From Alphaproteobacteria bacterium (lineage in GTDB: Bacteria > Pseudomonadota > Alphaproteobacteria > Puniceispirillales > Puniceispirillaceae), in NCBI GenBank assembly GCA_009936885.1, contig JAACDT010000185.1:1-5159 (forward strand): a DNA stretch of 5,159 bases. The letters run 5' to 3'. Numbering within the stretch: position 1 is the stretch's first letter; each line of letters opens with the position of its first letter. The position numbers were made by a program, and so were the translations under genes. The notes below the pieces were generated by a model. It had not been told where the DNA came from, did no database searches, and saw only the letters and a program-made list of their open reading frames with translations. Shown in pieces: positions 1-5,159 of the stretch.

Positions 1-1
1 G

Positions 2-1816
2 TTCTCAGAGCGTATTTCAACAGCGGTAAATGATTCTGTTACCATAGCGGATGCCTATCTTGAGGAGCATACCCGTTCTGTGCGAGGTCAGGTGCTTGCA
101 ATGGCAAATGACGTTAATAGGGATGGATTAAAATTAGCTCAGAACAAACAGATTTTTAATAGGTTCATAACAGATCAGGTAGGCATAAGAAATCTGTCTG
201 AAGCAGTGATTTTGGATGGTACAGGACAAATTATTGCCAAGTCACGATTTGCATTCTCTATTATATTTTCAGATCTCAATCGCGAGTGGTTAGAGCGCGC
301 AAGAAATGATGAAGTTGTTATTTCACGAACCGAAGATAATACTAAAATTCAGGCTTTGGTTAAATTAAATAATTTTGTAGATGCCTATCTACTGGTTGGC
401 CGATTTATTGATTCTGATGTTCTCGAGGCAGTTGATAAAACCCGTTTGGCGGTATCTGACTATCAATCTCTATCCATTAGGCAGTTTGACCTACAAATCT
501 CAATGGCCGCTATCTTTGCGGTTATCTCGTTATTTTTATTATTATCGGCCCTTTGGATTGGTCTTAGCCTGTCTGGCGCTATCACAAACCCGCTACGAGG
601 TATTATTTCAGTTGCAGATGCGGTTAGAGCTGGCAATCTTAACTCGAGGGTAGATATTAAAACAGATTTGGATGAAATTTCCCTTCTGGGTAGTAGCTTC
701 AACAGAATGATGGATGATTTATCCTCAAGTCAGAGGCAGCTTGTCCATGCTAATAAGCAACTTGATCAAAGACGTGAATTCACCGAAGCAGTGCTGTCTG
801 GTGTTTCATCAGGGGTAATTGGTCTCACCCGTGAGGGAATAGTCACCCTGCCTAATACAGCTGCTTGCACATTGCTGGATTATTCGAAAGAACAAATGAT
901 CGGAAGTCAGTTAACAGATGCATTGCCAGAATTTGCAGAGTTGCTTTCTGCAATCAAGCAAGGCAAAAAACGTCAATATAATACTGAAGTTATGATTGTC
1001 AGGAACGACCAGCAGCTTTTTCTTCAAGCTGGTATTACGTCTGAGAAAATCGAAGGTAGAATAGTGGGATATATCGTTACATTTGACGACGTAACGGATC
1101 TGTTATCAGCACAACGCAAAGCAGCTTGGTCAGATATTGCAAGACGAATAGCCCACGAAATTAAAAATCCGCTTACGCCGATAGAACTAGCAGCAGATAG
1201 GTTAAAGAAAAAATATAGGCCAGATGACCCTGAAAAAGCAGAACAGTTCGATCAGTTTCTGACGATTATTAGCAGGCAGGTTGGCGATATCGGAAGGCTG
1301 GTTGATGAATTTTCAAGTTTTGCAAGAATGCCAGCAGCCATTTTAATAAAACAAGAAATCTCAGCACTTATCGAAGAGCAGATAAAGCTATATCAGAATG
1401 AGGACGAGCTAATACGGATATCATTTTCTAAGCCGCCACACCCTATATATATCGATGCGGATTCTGGATTAATTCGGCAAGTTGTTGCAAATTTGCTCCA
1501 AAATGCAATCGACTCTCTTACAGAAAATAAAGTTGTAAACTCCCTTATCATGGTTGATTTAAGATGTGATAGCGCGTTAGCATTTATTGAAATAAAAGAT
1601 AATGGTCCTGGTTTTCAAACTAAAAATCTGGCCAAGTTATTTGAGCCATATGTGACAGGAAGAGATGCTGGAACAGGTCTTGGTTTAGCGATTGCACAAA
1701 AAATTATTCAAGATCATGCAGGTCAGATTAAATTGCAAAACCATCATGAAGGCGGAGCACATATTACGATATCTATTCCTCTCTCAGGTGAAAAAATATC
1801 AAAGGATGATGCCTAA
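2..1816 (+). CDS. ntrY: NtrY-family sensor histidine kinase, 5' partial
   Basis: This is an inner-membrane histidine kinase that autophosphorylates and passes phosphate to NtrX. The frame is open from base 2, giving 604 visible residues; residues 1-26 (FSERISTAVNDSV...) already match the NtrY sensor region. The GTG at base 80 is therefore not the start, and about 130-160 N-terminal residues with the first membrane helices are missing (NtrY is usually about 720-770 aa). In order, the protein shows an extracytoplasmic sensor region (bases 2-500), a hydrophobic helix (about 503-577), HAMP (about 566-745), PAS (about 770-1100), and HisKA with H-box HEIKNPLTP, the phosphoacceptor His codon being 1154-1156. 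The HATPase follows, with N-box NLLQNAIDS (about 1487-1516), G1 box DNGPGF (1598-1615), FEPYVTGR, and G2 box GTGLGLAI (1670-1693). All catalytic motifs are intact. The ntrX start overlaps its stop by one base. Identification as NtrY rather than NtrB rests on the membrane/HAMP/PAS architecture, the DEFSSFARMP motif and the NtrX neighbour. Confidence 0.95.
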   Translation, partial: FSERISTAVNDSVTIADAYLEEHTRSVRGQVLAMANDVNRDGLKLAQNKQIFNRFITDQVGIRNLSEAVILDGTGQIIAKSRFAFSIIFSDLNREWLERARNDEVVISRTEDNTKIQALVKLNNFVDAYLLVGRFIDSDVLEAVDKTRLAVSDYQSLSIRQFDLQISMAAIFAVISLFLLLSALWIGLSLSGAITNPLRGIISVADAVRAGNLNSRVDIKTDLDEISLLGSSFNRMMDDLSSSQRQLVHANKQLDQRREFTEAVLSGVSSGVIGLTREGIVTLPNTAACTLLDYSKEQMIGSQLTDALPEFAELLSAIKQGKKRQYNTEVMIVRNDQQLFLQAGITSEKIEGRIVGYIVTFDDVTDLLSAQRKAAWSDIARRIAHEIKNPLTPIELAADRLKKKYRPDDPEKAEQFDQFLTIISRQVGDIGRLVDEFSSFARMPAAILIKQEISALIEEQIKLYQNEDELIRISFSKPPHPIYIDADSGLIRQVVANLLQNAIDSLTENKVVNSLIMVDLRCDSALAFIEIKDNGPGFQTKNLAKLFEPYVTGRDAGTGLGLAIAQKIIQDHAGQIKLQNHHEGGAHITISIPLSGEKISKDDA

Positions 1817-1818
1817 TG
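1802..1818 (+). promoter_or_regulatory. ntrX ribosome binding site and TAATG coupling junction
   Basis: AAGGA at 1802-1806 lies nine bases before the ntrX ATG (1816-1818), inside the last ntrY codons. The ntrY stop TAA (1814-1816) shares its final A with that ATG. This supports the ntrX start and suggests translational coupling, so kinase and regulator are probably made from one message in a linked ratio. The overlap is seen directly; the coupling is inferred. Confidence 0.75.
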
Positions 1819-3195
1819 AGTGAAGAGATTTTAATTGTTGATGATGAGCCAGATATTCGATCACTCATAAGCCTTACACTTGAGGATGAGGGGTTTTCGA
1901 CTGTTCAGGCAGCAAATGCAGAGCAGGCACGTGATATTGTATCAACAAGATTACCTTCCTGTGCCATTTTAGATATTTGGATGCGTGATTCAGATATGGA
2001 TGGTTTAGAGCTGCTTAGTTGGTGTAAGGAAATTTATCCTGATATGCCAATATTGATGATTTCTGGACATGGGACAATATCCACAGCGGTGGAGGCAATC
2101 CGAAATGGCGCATATGAATTTATTGAAAAACCATTTAAGGCAGAGCGTTTAATACTGACAGTCAGAAGAGCGTTGCAAGCAAAGCGGCTGGAGGTTGAAA
2201 ACCAATTACTACGTGCACGAACAGCTGTTTACAAGCAGCCAGATTTAATTGGTAATTCAGCAAAAATGAAACAGCTGAAAAATGATGTTGAAAAAATTGC
2301 ACCAACATCTAGCAGAGTGCTTATCCAAGGAAGACCAGGATCCGGCAAAGAGACTGTTGCCAGATTAATACATGATAAATCATCTCGTTCTGAGCATCCC
2401 TTTGTTGTTGTCTCATGCAGTCGATTGTCTGATGAAAAAGGTGATGCAGAATTATTTGGATCAGAAATTTTTCAATATGGGCGCAGAATCGTTGGCCTGC
2501 TAGAGCAGGCACATCTGGGAACGCTTTATTTCGACGAGATAAGTGATTTATCTGCGACTATGCAGGCACGTATACTACGTGCAGTGACTGAGCAACGCTT
2601 CAGAAGAGTAGGGGGAACATCTGAAATTATGTCTGATGTTCGTATTATTTCTGCTACTAATAATAACCCACAAGAAATGATTGAAGCTGGAAAACTAAGA
2701 GAGGATTTGTTTTATAGACTTGCTGTTGTAAATATTTATGTTCCAGAATTATCACAACGCAGAGAAGATATAGCACAGCTTGCTAAGTATTTTGTTCAGC
2801 AACAGTCAGAATTGCTTGGAAAGAAGCCAATAAAGCTAGGAGAAGACCTGTTGAATGCGCTGAGAGCCTTGGAATGGCCTGGCTCGGTAAGGCAGCTTAA
2901 AAATGTGATTGAAACAATTATGATCTTATCATCGGATGATGATGGTGAGCCTGTTGGCGTATCGTCCCTGCCAGAGTTTAACAGCCCATCAAATTCAAAT
3001 ATTAACACTCAAACTTTAAATGAAACATTCATGTCCCTTCCACTAAGAGAAGCAAGAGAGAGGTTTGAGCGTGCCTATTTATTATCTCAATTAGACAGAT
3101 TTGATGGAAATATCTCTCAAATGGCTAAATTTATAGAGATGGAACGCTCTGCGCTTCATCGAAAATTAAAGTCGGTGGGAATTTCAGATAGTTAA
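1816..3195 (+). CDS. ntrX: NtrX response regulator, AAA+ and Fis-type DNA binding, no GAFTGA
   Basis: This is a 459-residue cytoplasmic regulator and the partner of NtrY. The receiver domain (about 3-120) has the acidic pair D9/D10, phosphoacceptor D53 in AILDIW, S83 and K105. The AAA+ domain (about 143-375) has Walker A GRPGSGKE (172-179, K178), Walker B TLYFDE (D240/E241), sensor I near ATNNN (280-284), arginine-finger candidates R295 and R301 in REDLFYR, and sensor II WPGSVRQLKN (354-363). After a polar Asn/Ser-rich linker (about 380-402), a Fis-type helix-turn-helix fills about 407-459 and ends near MERSALHRKLKSVGI. The GAFTGA loop that contacts sigma54 should follow ELFG (212-215); it is absent and the segment is about three residues shorter than in NtrC. 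NtrX probably acts on sigma70-type promoters or as a repressor, not as a classical sigma54 activator. ATP-binding residues look intact. It is distinguished from NtrC by the ntrY neighbour and this loop. Confidence 0.95.
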   Translation: MSEEILIVDDEPDIRSLISLTLEDEGFSTVQAANAEQARDIVSTRLPSCAILDIWMRDSDMDGLELLSWCKEIYPDMPILMISGHGTISTAVEAIRNGAYEFIEKPFKAERLILTVRRALQAKRLEVENQLLRARTAVYKQPDLIGNSAKMKQLKNDVEKIAPTSSRVLIQGRPGSGKETVARLIHDKSSRSEHPFVVVSCSRLSDEKGDAELFGSEIFQYGRRIVGLLEQAHLGTLYFDEISDLSATMQARILRAVTEQRFRRVGGTSEIMSDVRIISATNNNPQEMIEAGKLREDLFYRLAVVNIYVPELSQRREDIAQLAKYFVQQQSELLGKKPIKLGEDLLNALRALEWPGSVRQLKNVIETIMILSSDDDGEPVGVSSLPEFNSPSNSNINTQTLNETFMSLPLREARERFERAYLLSQLDRFDGNISQMAKFIEMERSALHRKLKSVGISDS

Positions 3196-3200
3196 ACTCC

Positions 3201-3230
3201 TTGATTTTTCTTAATTGGGGCAGATATAAC
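3201..3230 (+). promoter_or_regulatory. Candidate sigma70-type promoter for trkA
   Basis: In the 66-base ntrX-trkA gap, TTGATT (3201-3206, four of six bases of TTGACA) and TATAAC (3225-3230, five of six of TATAAT) are 18 bases apart. Transcription would start near 3237, leaving a leader of about 25 bases. No terminator-like hairpin is visible in the gap, so read-through from ntrYX is also likely. AT-rich DNA yields such matches by chance, so this is a moderate call. Confidence 0.4.
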
Positions 3231-3246
3231 AAAAAGCACAAGAATT

Positions 3247-3251
3247 TAGGA
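3247..3251 (+). promoter_or_regulatory. Weak ribosome binding site for trkA
   Basis: TAGGA lies ten bases before the ATG at 3262 and is the only purine-rich Shine-Dalgarno-like element close to it. The start is mainly supported by the protein: it begins MRIVICGAGIVG, placing the first dinucleotide-binding motif at the very N-terminus as is normal for TrkA. Confidence 0.4.
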
Positions 3252-3261
3252 TTAGACATTA

Positions 3262-4632
3262 ATGCGGATAGTAATTTGCGGTGCAGGAATCGTGGGGAGT
3301 GCGATAGCAACCCATCTAGCAGCTGAGCAAAATGACGTTACTGTCATTGACGATGATGAAGAAAAAGTGCAACGCATTGCAGAGCATGCGGACCTGTCCG
3401 CTATTGTGGGGTTGGCATCTCATCCTGATGTATTAGAAAGAGCAGGCCTTGACCAAGCTGAATTAATTATTGCTGTTACAGAATCCGATGAAGTAAATAT
3501 GGTTGCCTGTCAAATGGCACATAGCCTGTTTAAAACACCAACTAAAATAGCTAGAATTCGCTCAAACGCTTATTTGCGCTCTGACGTTAAAAGTAAGTTT
3601 TTTACTACAGAGAACATGCCAATTGATTTTATTATTTCACCAGAGCAGGAGGTTGCATCTGCGGTAAGCCGTCAGATCAGGCTGCCAGGCGCATTTGATG
3701 TCAAAGAGCTGGGAGGAGGAAAACTACAGTTGGTCGGTGTTTTATGCGACAGTAATTGCCCGATTATAGATACACCATTGCGTCATCTAACAGATTTGTT
3801 TCCAGATCTCTCCATCACAATTGTTGCTATCCTGCGTGAGAATTTAGTGACAATTTCCCGTGATGGTACGGATAAATTGAAAACGGGCGATAGAGTATAT
3901 TTTGTGTGTGATACCGAACATTTAGAGCGCGCAATGGCTGCATTTGGACATCACGAACATAGGACTTCTTCTGTGGTAATCGCAGGTGGCGGTAATATTG
4001 GTCAATTACTAGCCCAAGAAATTGAGTCAGGCTATAGTGAGATTAAATCCAAGATAATCGAACTTAATAAAGATCAGGCAATAAATATTGCCGCAAAACT
4101 ATCAAATACAAGTGTAATTTGCGGAGATGTTTTAGATGCAGATATTCTAAAAGAGGCGAGCGTTGGCTCTTCAGAGACGTTTGTTGCTGTATCTAATAAT
4201 GATGAAGGAAATATTCTGTCTGCACTTCTGGCTAAGAGAATCGGCGCAAAATACGCGGTTGTTCTGGTCAATATGCAAGGATTTCTGCCCCTGATTAGTA
4301 CATTAGGAGTGGATGTTGTTATAAACCCACCCCAAATAACAGTATCATCTGTTCTTGAACATATTAGGCGAGGCCGGATTATTGATGTGCATTCTATTGT
4401 TGAGGGTTTGGGAGAAGTGCTTGAGGCTGAAGCTGTATCTGGCTCTGATCTTGTTGGGTTACCGTTGCGAAAGTCAAGAATTCCCAAAGGGGTAACAGTA
4501 GGCGCAGTTTTAAGAGGGGAGCAAATCATCCCTGCACGAGGAGATACAATTATTGAAGCAGGCGACCACGTCATAGTATTTGCAAAGCAGGGTAAATCAC
4601 GCCAAGCAGAAAATATATTATCTGCCAAATAA
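3262..4632 (+). CDS. trkA: TrkA, NAD-binding subunit of Trk potassium uptake
   Basis: This is a cytoplasmic peripheral subunit that binds NAD(H) and gates the membrane K+ channel protein TrkH/TrkG. Its 456 residues match the usual length of about 458 and show the two-fold repeat typical of full TrkA. The first Rossmann RCK-N domain (about 1-125) has GAGIVG (7-12) and acidic D30 after strand two, where the ribose is bound, plus the TrkA-typical TESDEVNM segment. The first RCK-C domain covers about 140-225. The second RCK-N (about 235-350) has GGGNIG (242-247) and E267 in the equivalent acidic position. The second RCK-C (about 370-453) ends in GDHVIVFAK. Both nucleotide sites look intact. No trkH is in the window, so the channel must be encoded elsewhere. 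Placement after ntrYX is the conserved alphaproteobacterial order; a functional tie between nitrogen or redox signalling and potassium is only inferred. Confidence 0.96.
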   Translation: MRIVICGAGIVGSAIATHLAAEQNDVTVIDDDEEKVQRIAEHADLSAIVGLASHPDVLERAGLDQAELIIAVTESDEVNMVACQMAHSLFKTPTKIARIRSNAYLRSDVKSKFFTTENMPIDFIISPEQEVASAVSRQIRLPGAFDVKELGGGKLQLVGVLCDSNCPIIDTPLRHLTDLFPDLSITIVAILRENLVTISRDGTDKLKTGDRVYFVCDTEHLERAMAAFGHHEHRTSSVVIAGGGNIGQLLAQEIESGYSEIKSKIIELNKDQAINIAAKLSNTSVICGDVLDADILKEASVGSSETFVAVSNNDEGNILSALLAKRIGAKYAVVLVNMQGFLPLISTLGVDVVINPPQITVSSVLEHIRRGRIIDVHSIVEGLGEVLEAEAVSGSDLVGLPLRKSRIPKGVTVGAVLRGEQIIPARGDTIIEAGDHVIVFAKQGKSRQAENILSAK

Positions 4633-4650
4633 ATTTGGCATCATTATAAT
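4622..4650 (+). promoter_or_regulatory. Candidate sigma70-type promoter for dat
   Basis: A perfect TATAAT (4645-4650) is preceded at 17 bases by CTGCCA (4622-4627), which matches TTGACA at four of six positions. Transcription would begin near 4657, giving a leader of about 40 bases before the dat ATG. The -35 lies in the last trkA codons. The -10 match is strong, but the region is AT-rich and chance occurrence is possible. Confidence 0.4.
4623..4640 (+). repeat. Perfect 18-base palindrome at the end of trkA
   Basis: TGCCAAAT (4623-4630), AA, ATTTGGCA (4633-4640) is a perfect inverted repeat spanning the trkA stop codon. As RNA it would form a seven-pair stem with a TAAA loop, three of the pairs being G-C. 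The bases that follow (TCATTATAATATA) are AT-rich but not a real U-run, so it would be a weak intrinsic terminator at best. Alternatively it is an operator, because it covers the -35 end and spacer of the candidate dat promoter. The symmetry is certain; the role is open. Confidence 0.6.
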
Positions 4651-4695
4651 ATACCAGAAGTTATAGAATAAAAATTGATAAGAAAAAGAGTAGCT

Positions 4696-5159
4696 ATGTC
4701 TAGAATAGCCTATGTAAATGGTCGGTATCTTCCCCATAAAAATGCATTTGTCCATATTGAAGATAGGGGATACCAGTTCGGGGATGGTGTTTATGAAGTT
4801 GTATTAGTTTTAAATAAAAATCTAATAGACTTTGAATGCCATTATACACGCTTAAAGCGTTCCCTCAGTGAAATTTCGTTGGATTTACCGATATCAGAGA
4901 CGGTAATTAAACAGATTTTCAAAAGGCTAGTTAGATCAAACCGTATCACAAATGGACTAATTTATTTGCAGGTTACGCGCGGTGTGGCAGATAGAGCTCA
5001 TCAATTTCCAACAAATGTGCCGCCAGCATTAGTGGTAACAGCCAAACCAACCTTAATCACAAATACTGTTGCGGGCAAAAAAGCAATAACAACTGCTGAC
5101 CAGAGATGGGATAGACGAGATATAAAAACAATTCAGCTCTTGCCGAACTGTATTGCTAA
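4696..5159 (+). CDS. dat: D-amino-acid aminotransferase (PLP class IV), 3' partial
   Basis: This gene probably encodes D-alanine transaminase, a cytoplasmic PLP enzyme that moves amino groups between D-amino acids and 2-oxo acids, for example D-alanine and 2-oxoglutarate to pyruvate and D-glutamate, feeding peptidoglycan. The first 154 residues are present; the family is usually about 280-290 aa, so nearly half is beyond the window. The N-terminus has YVNGRYLP, then EDRGYQFGDGVYEV, with Y33 matching the substrate tyrosine (Y31 of Bacillus DAAT). The R-x-H pair R100/H102 in TRGVADRAHQFP corresponds to the carboxylate-binding R98/H100 and favours DAAT over branched-chain aminotransferase or aminodeoxychorismate lyase. 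K144 in RRDIKTIQLLPN is the PLP Schiff-base lysine. The final TAA (5157-5159) is out of frame: codon 154 is GCT and the frame continues. The ATG at 4696 has only a weak purine-rich tract (AAAAAGAG) five bases upstream but fits the family N-terminus. In relatives hfq and hflX follow. Confidence 0.9.
   Translation, partial: MSRIAYVNGRYLPHKNAFVHIEDRGYQFGDGVYEVVLVLNKNLIDFECHYTRLKRSLSEISLDLPISETVIKQIFKRLVRSNRITNGLIYLQVTRGVADRAHQFPTNVPPALVVTAKPTLITNTVAGKKAITTADQRWDRRDIKTIQLLPNCIA

Noticed and set aside
381..702. Short open frames on both strands inside ntrY (plus 381-653 and minus 463-702)
   Set aside because: Both overlap the sensor, membrane and HAMP coding sequence of ntrY, which explains the region fully; no ribosome site or recognisable domain supports them.
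2321..3008. Minus-strand open frames of 63 and 70 residues inside ntrX
   Set aside because: They fall on AAA+ domain codons of ntrX and show no independent coding signal.
290..3934. A 13-base identical string (ttagagcgcgcaa) at 290-302 and 3922-3934, and an 11-base string (gatgcctatct) twice in ntrY near 50-60 and 380-390
   Set aside because: Each copy lies in coding sequence encoding LERA or DAYL in the native frames; two isolated short matches fit shared codon use and not a repeat family.
4074..4628. Long 184-residue open frame on the minus strand opposite trkA
   Set aside because: It lies wholly inside the well-supported trkA gene, its translation resembles no family I recognise, and it is rich in Ser, Thr, Arg and Pro as expected of an antisense shadow frame.
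4623..4655. Strong intrinsic terminator after trkA
   Set aside because: The stem is only about seven pairs with three G-C pairs, and the following bases are mixed A/T without a run of Ts, so I report the palindrome without calling it a terminator.
5157..5159. TAA at the last bases as a possible stop of a truncated dat
   Set aside because: It is out of frame. The dat frame reads GCT at 5155-5157, followed by an incomplete AA- codon, so the gene continues past the window.

Overview
The window looks like ordinary chromosomal core sequence from a low-GC alphaproteobacterium. By eye, GC is roughly 40%, estimated from a few lines and not counted. The evidence is the gene order ntrY-ntrX-trkA-dat, all on the plus strand, which matches the conserved alphaproteobacterial ntrYX-trkA-(D-amino-acid aminotransferase)-hfq-hflX neighbourhood known from Brucella and rhizobia. 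The NtrX protein also has the alphaproteobacterial type of AAA+ domain without a GAFTGA loop. A marine or host-associated AT-rich lineage is possible, but nothing here fixes the genus.

Layout: bases 2-1816 are the 3' four-fifths or so of ntrY, a membrane sensor histidine kinase whose start lies upstream of the window. Its stop codon overlaps the ATG of ntrX (1816-3195), the partner response regulator, in a TAATG junction. A 66-base gap with a plausible sigma70-type promoter leads to trkA (3262-4632), the NAD(H)-binding regulatory subunit of Trk potassium uptake. At the end of trkA a perfect 18-base palindrome overlaps the stop codon and also lies across a second plausible promoter. This promoter precedes dat (4696 to the window end), a class IV PLP aminotransferase cut off just after its catalytic lysine. 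There is no gene-free stretch longer than about 70 bases.

How the genes work together: NtrY and NtrX form a two-component system that, in studied relatives, links nitrogen, redox or oxygen signals to transcription. TrkA adjusts potassium uptake and Dat interconverts D-amino acids, probably for peptidoglycan. No direct biochemical link among the four is visible, but the shared strand and tight packing fit a partly co-transcribed group with possible internal promoters at trkA and dat.

I looked for an undescribed system and found none. No mobile element, CRISPR array, RNA gene or anomalous island is apparent. The points most worth a second look are the palindrome-promoter arrangement before dat, the shortened GAFTGA-less loop in NtrX, and the absence of any histidine in the NtrY cytoplasmic PAS domain.
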